Below are positions 18,518 through 27,223 of a stretch of DNA of 61,882 nucleotides, piece after piece. The DNA comes from Succinivibrionaceae bacterium UBA3769 (lineage in GTDB: Bacteria > Pseudomonadota > Gammaproteobacteria > Enterobacterales > Succinivibrionaceae): NCBI GenBank assembly GCA_002372325.1, contig DFFT01000040.1, forward strand, positions 1-61,882. Direction: 5' to 3'. A program made the translations under genes and the position numbers. A model generated the notes under the pieces. It had not been told where the DNA came from and did not search any database. It saw only the letters and a program-made list of their open reading frames with translations. Within the stretch, counting starts at the first letter, position 1. Each line of letters starts with the position of its first letter.

Positions 18518-19869
18518 GTTTTTTTGAGGCGTTCACCGGCCGGGAAAATGAGGAATATGATCCCCGGGGCCCGCTGTTTGACAGATCCCTGGTGGTGCTG
18601 GTTTTTCTGCTGCTGTCCCTGTGTCTCGTGATGGTTTACGGGGCGTCGATCTATATTGGCGACCTGAAAATGAATGATCCGGGGTTTTTTGTCAAAAAGC
18701 AGCTGGCCTTCATTGCCGCGGGGCTTCTGGCGGCTGCCGGAATCATGCTTATTCCCATTAATTTCTGGTACCGATCCGGCCGGCTGTATCTGCCTCTCCT
18801 GGCCCTCGTTCTCTGCGGGCTGCCTCTTCTGGTGGGATCATCAGTGAAGGGCGCCAGCCGTTGGATTAATCTGGGGCTTTTTAATTTTCAGCCGTCAGAG
18901 CTGGTGAAGCTGGTATGGATTATTTTTGTGGCCGGGTATATTCAGCGGCATCATGAAGCCATCAGCAAGGTGAAGGTATTTATCTTTCCCTTTCTGTTTT
19001 TTATCCCCTTTGCCACCCTGCTTTATCTGCAGCGGGATTTCGGATCCATTGTGGTGCTTCTGGGGATAACCTTCGGCATGCTGTTTGTGGCCGGGGGCGG
19101 CCTTGCGGTGGTGATTGTTTCCAGCTTTGCCGCGGGGCTGTTTCTTCTGGCGGCAATAATCACCAATCCTTACCGCATCGGGCGCATTGTGAGCTATATG
19201 GATCCCTGGAAGGATGCGGAAAACACCGGGTACCAGCTTACCATGGGACTCATGGCCTACGGCCGGGGCGGGGCCGAAGGACAGGGCATCGGAAACAGCG
19301 TTATTAAAATGAATTACATTCCCGAGCCCCACACGGACTTCATTATGGCTATCTGGGGTGAGGATGCCGGATTTGCGGGGGTTTCCCTGGTAATTCTGCT
19401 GGAGTTTCTGCTGATTGCCAAAATCTGCATGCTGGGCTTTACCGCCATGCGCAGCAAAAAGATGCGCGATTACATGCAGGGCTTTTTTGCTTTCGGCGTC
19501 GGGCTGTGGTTTACCGGACAGACCTTCATCAATGTGGGGGTGTCCTCCGGCCTTCTCCCCACTAAGGGGCTGACACTTCCCTTTATCAGCTACGGCGGTT
19601 CCAGTCTTATCTGCATGCTGATGACCATGGCAGTGGTAATTCGCATCAGCTATGAAAGAAGAAAGCTTTACTTTAAGCTGCAGGATCTGGAAATACGCAC
19701 GGAAAGGGGCATCAGAAAATCCCTGACCCGCTACGGGGGCGGATCCGGCCGGAAGAAGGCCCGGAAGGAGGATGCGCCTCAGGAGGGCGTTTCGGAGGGC
19801 GGGACTTCGGACACCGTGGTGGTAAAAATTCCGGAGGAAGATATTGCGAAGGACGGATCTCTCTCATAA
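18514..19869 (+). CDS. ftsW: FtsW, septal SEDS peptidoglycan polymerase
   Basis: 451 residues, about ten membrane helices. SEDS family motifs: KGASRWINLGLFNFQPSE, AYGRGGAEGQGIGNS and PEPHTDFIMAIWGEDAGF near the centre, and GLTLPFISYGGSS near the end. Polymerises glycan strands with FtsI. It has a longer cytoplasmic tail than E. coli FtsW (414), rich in K, E and G. The start overlaps murD. Confidence 0.96.
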   Translation: MSFFEAFTGRENEEYDPRGPLFDRSLVVLVFLLLSLCLVMVYGASIYIGDLKMNDPGFFVKKQLAFIAAGLLAAAGIMLIPINFWYRSGRLYLPLLALVLCGLPLLVGSSVKGASRWINLGLFNFQPSELVKLVWIIFVAGYIQRHHEAISKVKVFIFPFLFFIPFATLLYLQRDFGSIVVLLGITFGMLFVAGGGLAVVIVSSFAAGLFLLAAIITNPYRIGRIVSYMDPWKDAENTGYQLTMGLMAYGRGGAEGQGIGNSVIKMNYIPEPHTDFIMAIWGEDAGFAGVSLVILLEFLLIAKICMLGFTAMRSKKMRDYMQGFFAFGVGLWFTGQTFINVGVSSGLLPTKGLTLPFISYGGSSLICMLMTMAVVIRISYERRKLYFKLQDLEIRTERGIRKSLTRYGGGSGRKKARKEDAPQEGVSEGGTSDTVVVKIPEEDIAKDGSLS

Positions 19870-19927
19870 TCTGATAACAGGATAAACCCGGATTAAAGAG
19901 TTAACATTCAGGCAGGAAAGAGCGCAT

Positions 19928-21013
19928 ATGAAGAAAATCTTAATAATGGCCGGCGGCACCGGAGGGCATGTTTTTCCGGGACTGGCTGTGGCTGATGAGC
20001 TTTCAAAGGGCGAGGATCCCTGGGAGGTGCTCTGGCTGGGCACCCGGGAGCGCATGGAGGCGGATCTGGTGCCCCGGCACGGCTATCCCATAGAATTCAT
20101 TAAGGTTCAGGGCATTCGCCGCAACGGTTTTATGAGAAAGCTGCTTTCCCCCTTTATGATTCTCCGGGCGGTGGCCGAAGCCTTCAGCCTCATCAGAAAA
20201 TTCCGGCCGGACGTGGTTCTGGGCATGGGGGGCTACGCCTCCGGCCCCGGCGGGCTTGCGGCCAGATTGCTGGGGATTCCTCTGGTGCTGCATGAGCAGA
20301 ATGCCGCTCCGGGAATGACGAACCGGATGCTTTCTCATATTGCCAGCAAGGTGCTTCTGGGTTTTCCCGGGGCCATTAATAAGAAGGGCGCGGAGTTTGT
20401 GGGGAATCCGGTACGGAAAGCCATCAAGGATCTTCATGACGAGCTTCCCAAAGATTTTTCCGGTGAAAAGCTTCAGGTTCTGGTGGTAGGCGGCAGTCTC
20501 GGCGCTCAGGCTCTTAATGAAAGGGTGCCCGGAGCCGTTAAAAAGGCTCTGGATGCCGGCGCGAAAATAGAAATTTTTCATCAGACCGGCAAGGGGAACT
20601 CGGCGGGAGTCCGGGATCTCTACGCTTCTCTGGGGGTTCCGGAGACGGTATATCAGGTTTCTGATTTTATCGATGACATGGCAGCGGCCTATCGCAGTCA
20701 TCACCTTATTGTCTGCCGGGCCGGAGCTCTGACCGCAGCGGAAATCGGCGCCTCCGGCATGCCGGCGATTTTTGTGCCCCTCCCCACGGCGGTGGACGAT
20801 CATCAGACCAAAAATGCCCGGAGCTTTTCCGATAACGGCGCCGGAATTACCATGCCGCAGCCGGAGCTTACGGAAGAGAGCCTGTCAAAATATTTTCTGG
20901 ATTTCGCAGAGCACCGGGAGAAGCTCGCGGCCATCAGCGAAAAGGCCCAGTCTCAGACCAGGCTTGATGCGGCCGCGGAAATTGCCGCAATTTGCAGATC
21001 TTCAGCCAAATAA
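19928..21013 (+). CDS. murG: MurG, lipid II-forming GlcNAc transferase
   Basis: 361 residues (E. coli 355), GT-B fold. N-terminal glycine-rich loop GGTGGHVFPGLAVA, MGGYASGPGG, HEQNAAPGMTNR and the C-terminal CRAGALTAAEIGASGMPA donor-site signature. Transfers GlcNAc from UDP-GlcNAc to lipid I at the inner face of the membrane. The ATG follows GGAAAGAG. 12 bp before murC. Confidence 0.98.
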   Translation: MKKILIMAGGTGGHVFPGLAVADELSKGEDPWEVLWLGTRERMEADLVPRHGYPIEFIKVQGIRRNGFMRKLLSPFMILRAVAEAFSLIRKFRPDVVLGMGGYASGPGGLAARLLGIPLVLHEQNAAPGMTNRMLSHIASKVLLGFPGAINKKGAEFVGNPVRKAIKDLHDELPKDFSGEKLQVLVVGGSLGAQALNERVPGAVKKALDAGAKIEIFHQTGKGNSAGVRDLYASLGVPETVYQVSDFIDDMAAAYRSHHLIVCRAGALTAAEIGASGMPAIFVPLPTAVDDHQTKNARSFSDNGAGITMPQPELTEESLSKYFLDFAEHREKLAAISEKAQSQTRLDAAAEIAAICRSSAK

Positions 21014-21025
21014 GGAGCGTTCCTG

Positions 21026-22474
21026 ATGATTCACGAAAACAATGACATGTTTACCGGCGTTCCGGTGATGCATAAGGTAAAGAGGATTCATTTCGTCGGC
21101 ATCGGCGGCGCCGGCATGAACGGCATTGCCGAGGTGCTTAAGAATGAGGGCTATGACGTTACCGGATCGGATATTGCGGAGTCCCGCAACACCGAGCATC
21201 TGCGGAGCTTAGGCATCGGGGTCTTTATCGGCCACCGGGCGGAGCAGGTTCAGGGTGCCAGCGTTATTGTCATTTCCAGCGCCATTCACCGGGACAATCC
21301 GGAATGGCAGGAAGCCATCAGGCTTCACATCCCCATTGTCAGAAGAGCGGAAATGCTGGGCGAGCTTATGCGCTTCAGGTTTGGCATCGCCGTGGCCGGC
21401 ACCCATGGCAAAACCACCACCACCAGTCTGATCTCCTCCATCTATGCCGAGGCCGGCAGAGATCCCACCTTCGTTATCGGGGGACTTCTTAACAGCGCCG
21501 GGGTAAACGCCCGGCTGGGAAAGAGCCGCTATCTTATCGCCGAAGCCGATGAATCAGATGCGTCATTCCTGCACCTCCAGCCCATGATCTCGGTAGTTAC
21601 CAATCTGGATCATGATCATATGGATACCTACGGCGGCGATTACAGCCGGCTCAAGGACACCTTTGTAGAATTCCTGCACAATCTACCCTTTTACGGCGTG
21701 GCAGTGGTCTGTATTGACAACGATGATATCCGGGACATTCTCCCCCGCATCGGCCGTACGGTGATTACCTACGGCACCAGCGCCGATGCGGATATCCGGG
21801 TTACGGATTTTGTTCAGGAGAAGGCTCATTCCGAATTTACCGTGCACAGAAAGGGCCGGGAGCCGCTCCGGGTTAAGCTCACCGTTCCCGGCATTCACAT
21901 GGCTCTTAATGCGGCGGCGGCCATCGGGGTGGCCACCGAGGATGATATTCCGGATGAGGCCATTCTGACCGCTCTGGGCAGCTTCCAGGGAGTCGGCCGG
22001 CGCTTTGAGCAGTACGGCGAATTTGAAACCGGCCGCGGCAAGGCTCTTCTGGTGGATGATTACGGTCATCATCCCAATGAGGTGCGGGCCACTATCAATG
22101 CCGTGCGCGCGGGGTGGCCGGATCGCCGTCTCGTGATGATTTTTCAGCCCCATCGCTATACCCGCACCAGAGATTGCTTCGAGGATTTTGTCGAAGTGCT
22201 GGGGCTTACCGACGAGCTTATTCTCATGGATGTCTATCCGGCCGGAGAAGCGCCCATTGTGGGGGCCGATGGCAGAACCCTCTGCCGTTCCATCAGACTC
22301 CGGGGTCAGGTGGAGCCTTATTTCGCCTCCCGTCCGGAGCTGGTGCCGGGAATTCTGGCGGACATAGTCAGGGACGGGGACATCGTGCTTACCCAGGGAG
22401 CCGGCAATGTGGGCAAGCTGGCCAAACTGCTCTCTGACATGAAGCTCGACATTGTCAGAATGAAGGAGCGGTAA
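21026..22474 (+). CDS. murC: MurC, UDP-MurNAc:L-alanine ligase
   Basis: 482 residues (E. coli 491). UDP-binding HFVGIGGAGMNGIAEVL, ATP loop GTHGKTTTTSL (~125), EADESDASF and DDYGHHPNEV are the family motifs. First of the four amino-acid ligases in the pathway. In E. coli ddlB lies between murC and ftsQ; here ftsQ starts two bases after the murC stop. Confidence 0.97.
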   Translation: MIHENNDMFTGVPVMHKVKRIHFVGIGGAGMNGIAEVLKNEGYDVTGSDIAESRNTEHLRSLGIGVFIGHRAEQVQGASVIVISSAIHRDNPEWQEAIRLHIPIVRRAEMLGELMRFRFGIAVAGTHGKTTTTSLISSIYAEAGRDPTFVIGGLLNSAGVNARLGKSRYLIAEADESDASFLHLQPMISVVTNLDHDHMDTYGGDYSRLKDTFVEFLHNLPFYGVAVVCIDNDDIRDILPRIGRTVITYGTSADADIRVTDFVQEKAHSEFTVHRKGREPLRVKLTVPGIHMALNAAAAIGVATEDDIPDEAILTALGSFQGVGRRFEQYGEFETGRGKALLVDDYGHHPNEVRATINAVRAGWPDRRLVMIFQPHRYTRTRDCFEDFVEVLGLTDELILMDVYPAGEAPIVGADGRTLCRSIRLRGQVEPYFASRPELVPGILADIVRDGDIVLTQGAGNVGKLAKLLSDMKLDIVRMKER

Positions 22475-22476
22475 CA

Positions 22477-23307
22477 GTGGCAGGTTATCGGGTCAGGGCC
22501 GAAGAGGCTGATCCCGGGAGCCGTACCCGGGGACAGGTGATATTCAGCATTCTCTTTCTGCTTCTGGTGGTGTTTTGCGATGTGCTTCTGGGGCGGATGC
22601 TGTACGATTCCATGACCGATGTTGACGCCATTCAGGTGAAGCAGCTCAAGGTGGAAGGCGGACTGCGCTATCTTTCGGAAAAGAAGGTTGCCGATTATTT
22701 TCTCAGCAATTACGACAATCTTAACCTTCTGACCATGGATCTTTCCAAGGTGCGGCGCTATCTTCTGAAAATGCCCTGGGCCCGCACGGTGACCGTCAAA
22801 AAACGGCTGCCGGACATTCTTTATGTTTATCTTACCGAGTACCGTCCGGCTGCTTATTTTAACAACGGCATTCTTACCGGAGACTGGAAGGTTATCTATC
22901 CGGATCTTTCCGATTTCCGGGAACCCCTGGCCCATCTTTACGGCCGGGAAAATCAGGCGGAAAAGATCTTTAACCGTTATCTGGCCTTCCGGGATTTTCT
23001 GAAAGAGCGAAGCAATGCCGTGGTGGAAAGCGTGGAGCTTACTCCTGACTTTATGTGGGAGATCCGGCTTCAGTCCGGACTCATTCTTTATCTGGGACGG
23101 GATCTGGATACCTTTGCTTCGGGCCGCGAGGAACGGGAGGACTCCGATTCCTCCGATGCGCTTCTTACGCGGCTCAGAACTTTTGCTGAACTTAATAACC
23201 GCATTCCGGAGCTTATGGATAAAGCCGAATATGTTGACCTGAGATATGAAACCGGGGCTGCTGTAAAATGGCGCCAGGAGGTTTCGGAGGCCGAGGAGAA
23301 AAAATGA
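22477..23307 (+). CDS. ftsQ: FtsQ, divisome membrane protein
   Basis: 276 residues: cytoplasmic tail, one membrane helix (about 22-45, VIFSILFLLLVVFCDVLL), then a POTRA domain (about 53-122, IQVKQLKVEGGLRYLSEKKV ... LPWA-like MPWARTVTVKKRLPDILYV) and the FtsQ beta domain. It starts at GTG two bases after murC, preceded by GGAG. With FtsL (and FtsB, encoded elsewhere) it regulates septal synthesis. Overlaps ftsA by four bases. Confidence 0.94.
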   Translation: MAGYRVRAEEADPGSRTRGQVIFSILFLLLVVFCDVLLGRMLYDSMTDVDAIQVKQLKVEGGLRYLSEKKVADYFLSNYDNLNLLTMDLSKVRRYLLKMPWARTVTVKKRLPDILYVYLTEYRPAAYFNNGILTGDWKVIYPDLSDFREPLAHLYGRENQAEKIFNRYLAFRDFLKERSNAVVESVELTPDFMWEIRLQSGLILYLGRDLDTFASGREEREDSDSSDALLTRLRTFAELNNRIPELMDKAEYVDLRYETGAAVKWRQEVSEAEEKK

Positions 23308-24644
23308 CAGAAAAATCAGGAAACGCCGCTGAAAATAATATTGACTATGTAGTAGCCCTGGATGTGGGAACTTCCGTTATCCGGGTTGCCGGGGCTCTGG
23401 TATCCGATGACAACGACATCAGAGTGATCGGCTATAAAACCGTGGCGTCCAGCGGGATAGGGGGATCCGGAATATCCAGTCTGGATAAGCTCCGGGATGA
23501 CATTTCCCAGGCCTATTCCGCCGTGGATACTCAGGTTCATGGCGGCATCATGCAGAAATATTCGGATATCGATTTTGACAATCCCCGGATTATGGTGTCG
23601 GTGCCGGGATATTTCTCCGCCTCGAAAAATGTGGACGGCACCACCCCGCTGCATCATCAAAGGGTAACTACCGTGCAGATGGCCGAGGCTACTCAGAATG
23701 CCGCTTCGGTCAGCATCGACGGCTATGAGCTGGTGGGCTATGCGGTAAATCAGTATCAGGTGGATTCCAATGAAAGAGTGGTGGATCCCCGGGGCATGGT
23801 GGGAGGACAGCTTAAGGTGTTCATTCATGCCTTTTATGCCAAGAAGGATTTTCTGGACAATATCCGCTACGCATTAACTCCCATCAGAAGCAAGTATGCG
23901 CCGGATTTTATGTTCAGCGGCTATGCCACGGCCCGGGGGCTTGTTATCGGGCCGGAAAAGGATATCGGAGTCTGCGTCATTGATATCGGCGGCAGCACGG
24001 CGGATATCACCATTTATGACCGGGGCAACCTTATCTTCACAAATTTCTGCCGTTTCGGGGCCGGCATGGTTACCCGCGATATCGCCGTGATGAACGGCAT
24101 TTCGGAGCGTCAGGCGGAGCAGCTTAAGCTGCGCTGCGGTCTCGCGGATCCCGACATGGCTGATGTCCGGGAGGAAATCAAGGTGGAGCGGAACGGTCTC
24201 GGAGATGACATCACGCTGCAGCCCCGGGCTCTGGCTGAAGCCATTGAGGCCAGATATCATAACATTTTCCAGAACGTGCTCATGTCCATGAAGGGAGTGG
24301 ATCCCTCCTGTGATCTGGGATCCGGGGTGGTGCTGGCCGGGGGCGGTTCGTCCATCCGCGGCATTGAAAAATGCTTCCGGAAGTACCTGGAAAGCAATGG
24401 CATCAGCAATATCCGTTCTGTCAGGAAGGCGGCATTCCGGGAAACCGATGTGCCTCCGGCCGAGCATGAAGGGACTCTGAAATGCTCGGATCTCAAGGAA
24501 AAGATGAATCCGGTGGCGGATGCAGTGCTTGTCGGGCTTCTGAAGCTCAGCAATGACATGGAGAAAACTCTGGATCAGGCCCCGAAAAGAGGTCTGGCCC
24601 GTTTTGTGTCAAAGATCTGGGACTGGTTTAACAAATCCATGTAA
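23304..24644 (+). CDS. ftsA: FtsA, actin-like membrane tether of the Z ring
   Basis: 446 residues with actin-fold nucleotide motifs VALDVGTSVIRVAGAL, DIGGSTADITIY and VLAGGGSSIRGIEKCF, and the FtsA 1C domain between them. The C-terminal amphipathic helix (GLARFVSKIWDWFNKSM) is the membrane-targeting sequence. The ATG at 23304 overlaps the ftsQ stop (ATGA) after GAGGAGA; an ATG 36 bp upstream within ftsQ is less likely. Length exceeds E. coli FtsA (420), due mainly to extra residues near the C-terminus. Confidence 0.96.
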   Translation: MTEKSGNAAENNIDYVVALDVGTSVIRVAGALVSDDNDIRVIGYKTVASSGIGGSGISSLDKLRDDISQAYSAVDTQVHGGIMQKYSDIDFDNPRIMVSVPGYFSASKNVDGTTPLHHQRVTTVQMAEATQNAASVSIDGYELVGYAVNQYQVDSNERVVDPRGMVGGQLKVFIHAFYAKKDFLDNIRYALTPIRSKYAPDFMFSGYATARGLVIGPEKDIGVCVIDIGGSTADITIYDRGNLIFTNFCRFGAGMVTRDIAVMNGISERQAEQLKLRCGLADPDMADVREEIKVERNGLGDDITLQPRALAEAIEARYHNIFQNVLMSMKGVDPSCDLGSGVVLAGGGSSIRGIEKCFRKYLESNGISNIRSVRKAAFRETDVPPAEHEGTLKCSDLKEKMNPVADAVLVGLLKLSNDMEKTLDQAPKRGLARFVSKIWDWFNKSM

Positions 24645-24674
24645 ACCCGGATCCGGATACTGCTGCGGCAATAT

Positions 24675-24726
24675 GCCGGAGGCTGCCCGGCTCCGGAGCT
24701 TTCGGGGCTCCCCGGCGGCTTTTTTG
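24675..24726 (+). terminator. Terminator-like GC-rich hairpin after ftsA
   Basis: A GC-rich inverted repeat (GCCGGAGG... / ...CTCCCCGGCGGC, imperfect) followed by six T. It would partly separate ftsZ from the upstream dcw transcript, so ftsZ probably has its own promoter in 24727-24897; TATACT at 24778-24783 is a candidate -10 with no clear -35. Confidence 0.55.
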
Positions 24727-24897
24727 CGGCGGTCAGGCGGCGTAAGGTTGTATAGTGGCAAAAAATCCAAATATCGTTATACTTATCACTGTATTGGATC
24801 CTGAATCCTGATAAATTCTTTAATTCAATTCAATGGCAGAGAGCTTCCTGCCTGCATACGGGCTGCCGGGGAAACCGGCATAGGAGAAAGAACAGCA

Positions 24898-26121
24898 ATG
24901 AGCGAAATAATCAATGTTGCCGAAGATGCGGCACAGGGAATGGGGGCCGGCCTTCCCGCTGATAACGGCAAGGTAAACATAAAGGTCATCGGTATTGGCG
25001 GCGGCGGCAACAATACCATACAGTACATGATCGAAGAAAAGGTCAAGAACGTAGAGTTCATTGCGGTAAACACGGATTTGCAGGCGCTCAATCAGAATCT
25101 TTCTGAAAAAAGAATTCAGATCGGCGTGAATACCACCCGCGGTTTGGGCTCCGGTTCCAAGCCGGAGGTGGGCAAGGCTGCCGCCGAGGAGAGCCGCGAG
25201 GATCTCAAGCAGCAGATCGGCCCGGTGGATATTGCCTTTATTACTGCGGGCATGGGCGGCGGTACCGGTACCGGCGCTTCTCCGGTGGTGGCTCAGATTG
25301 TCAAGAAGGAGCTGGGCGCTCTCACCGTGGCCATTGTGACCAAGCCTTATTCCTTTGAGGGCCCCAAGCAGATGCAGAAGGCCATTGAAGGCATCAAGAA
25401 GCTTAAGGAGGAGGTTGACGCGCTCATTGTCATCCCTAATGATAAGCTGCTTAAGTATCTTCCCAAGGACATCACCCTCATCGGCGCCTTCGCCGAGTGC
25501 AACAAGGTGCTGAAGCAGGCGGTAACCGGCATCTCCGATCTTATTGAACGCGCGGGCTACATCAATCTCGACTTCAATGACATTCGCACTGTTCTTACCA
25601 TGTCCGGCACTGCGGTTATCGGCATGGGCAGCGGTTCCGGAAAGACCGCGGTAGAGGACGCCATTCAGGATGCCATCAAGAATCCGCTTCTGGAAGATGT
25701 TTCCAACTGCTCCGTTAAGGGTGTTCTGGTTAACATTACCGTTTCCAAGGACTTCCCGCTTTCCATGTACGGAGAGCTGGGCGAAAAGGTGGATCGCTTT
25801 GCCAGAAACGAAGATGCCAATACCAAGTACGGTGTGGTTATCGATGAGAACAAGAAGAAGGACGAGGTCGGGGTTACCGTGGTTCTTACCGGCATTACCG
25901 GAGAGCCCGGAGCCAGACCTGTTCAGAAGGAGCCCGAGCCTATGAAGGAGCCGGAGTCCATGTTTGACACCGATGATGCCGGAGATGGCGGCTTCTTCTC
26001 TATCAAGCCCAGCGAAGAGAAGAACAGCGAGCCCGAGTCAGCTCCCAGCGTCAAGCAGAGTCAGTTCGAGGATGATTTTGCGCTGCCGGAGTTTTTAAGA
26101 AAGCGCGCCAAGAATGACTGA
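24898..26121 (+). CDS. ftsZ: FtsZ, tubulin-like division GTPase
   Basis: 407 residues. GTP-binding domain with IGIGGGGNNTIQYM, NTDLQALNQ, the tubulin signature GGGTGTGASP (~119) and the T7-loop NLDFNDIRTVL. An acidic linker follows and then the C-terminal peptide FALPEFLRKRAKND, comparable to DIPAFLRKQAD in E. coli, which binds FtsA, ZipA and MinC. Forms the Z ring with the upstream FtsA. AGGAGA precedes the ATG by about ten bases. Confidence 0.98.
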   Translation: MSEIINVAEDAAQGMGAGLPADNGKVNIKVIGIGGGGNNTIQYMIEEKVKNVEFIAVNTDLQALNQNLSEKRIQIGVNTTRGLGSGSKPEVGKAAAEESREDLKQQIGPVDIAFITAGMGGGTGTGASPVVAQIVKKELGALTVAIVTKPYSFEGPKQMQKAIEGIKKLKEEVDALIVIPNDKLLKYLPKDITLIGAFAECNKVLKQAVTGISDLIERAGYINLDFNDIRTVLTMSGTAVIGMGSGSGKTAVEDAIQDAIKNPLLEDVSNCSVKGVLVNITVSKDFPLSMYGELGEKVDRFARNEDANTKYGVVIDENKKKDEVGVTVVLTGITGEPGARPVQKEPEPMKEPESMFDTDDAGDGGFFSIKPSEEKNSEPESAPSVKQSQFEDDFALPEFLRKRAKND

Positions 26122-26147
26122 TTGTTGTTCTGAAGAATGAATCAGAG

Positions 26148-26176
26148 AGGCAGGCTTTAAAAGGTCTGCCTTTTTT
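26148..26176 (+). terminator. Rho-independent terminator after ftsZ
   Basis: AGGCAG / CTGCCT stem followed by six T; ends the dcw cluster. Confidence 0.9.
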
Positions 26177-26310
26177 GTTTTCTGCCGCAGCGGTTTCGCC
26201 GTGCTTAAGAAAGGGCCGGGAGATCTGATGTCGTCGGCCTCCCATCGCCATTAATTCTGGCAGGAACAGAAGATGCGCGAACAGAAAAAAAACAGGGATC
26301 AGCAGCATCA

Positions 26311-26382
26311 TAATTAAGGCGGAAGACGCCTTTGGCGCTTCCTGTTAATAATTAAAGGGGCGCTGCCCCTTTACCCCGAAAC
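26311..26382. repeat. Two-hairpin dispersed repeat, copy A
   Basis: 72 bp containing GGAAGACGCC-TTT-GGCGCTTCC (26321-26342) and AAAGGGGC-GCT-GCCCCTTT (26354-26372). A 75-bp copy lies at 38893-38967. Stems are kept while both loops differ, which suggests an RNA or DNA structure under selection. A GGCAGGAACAGA motif also lies about 20-50 bp to the left of both copies. Confidence 0.85.
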
Positions 26383-27074
26383 GGCCCCGTGTTACCTGAT
26401 ATTCAGAGCCGGGCTTTTCTTAAGGCCGAAAAACAGGGGATGACCTAATGACAGGGAGTCCGGGCCGGGGCCACGCTGAAAAAGCGCGGTGCCTTTTGTT
26501 TGCTCTTTCCTTCCCGGGCGGAGGCTTGCCGTGCGAGTTTGCAGACGGAATGAGGCGCGGAAAGAGGGCGGCGGCGCGGAAGATGCGTGGCTGGAGGTAT
26601 GGAAGGAGGTATGGAAGACCGTGTTCCTGCCGGAGACTTTTTCAATAGAGGTTCGGTAACGGGCCGCGCAATAACGGGGCAATAATGCGGGGAATGCGGC
26701 AAAAATGAGAATAGCGGGAAATTTTGCGGTTTGGCAAATTGAAATTGTTTTCGGAAAAAGATCTGCAAAGGGCGGGAGGATAATGCCGGAAAAATAATCC
26801 CCTGAAGTCATCATTCATCATCTTCTAATAATCCTGCTCCGGCCCCGAAAACGAACCCTGGTTATTTGCCGGGATAAACGCGAGAAAACCTTTCTGTACG
26901 GGAACATCGCCGGGTATGACAAATTAAGGCCTTATGAGATAAGGACTGGAGCTGCTCCCGGCGCTTTCCTGGTAACGTTTCAGGCTTAAGCGCCGGCGCG
27001 GCAAATGCCGGCAGAAAATATTGACTGAAGTCTCATTTTTCTTGATTTTTTTATTTTTTTACCAAAAATTCCGG

Positions 27075-27186
27075 TCACCTGTGTGAAAAATTTCCGGGTG
27101 TGTCACTCTTGAAAGCGATTTTTTGAAAACTTATTAATTTTTGGAACATTTTTGTGGATCATTTGTCACACTTAGTGTGATATAAT
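27075..27186 (+). promoter_or_regulatory. lpxC: lpxC promoter with extended -10 and palindromic operator candidates
   Basis: TGATATAAT (27178-27186) is a near-ideal extended -10, about 37 bp before the lpxC ATG. Directly upstream and overlapping it by its last three bases lies a perfect 7-1-7 palindrome TCACACTTAGTGTGA (27166-27180). A related TCAC-CTGT-GTGA element is at 27075-27086. The arrangement looks like an operator for a dimeric regulator. No -35 is evident, as often with extended -10 promoters. Confidence 0.6.
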
Positions 27187-27223
27187 GATCACAGCTTTAT
27201 GAATATAAGGTGTAACGGAAACT

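Larger units (their letters stand above)
26177..27223. other. Long non-coding region between ftsZ and lpxC
   Basis: About 1.05 kb in which I see no credible gene; open frames on either strand have no family resemblance and no good start. It contains one copy of a two-hairpin dispersed repeat (26311-26382) and, at its right end, an AT-rich lpxC promoter region with palindromes. The part from 26400 to 26830 is GC-rich and purine-biased with no feature I can name. Confidence 0.7.

Noticed and set aside
26392..26814. Open frames in the ftsZ-lpxC gap
   Set aside because: Low-complexity Ser/Arg/Pro-rich translations typical of non-coding GC-rich DNA, with no ribosome-binding site.
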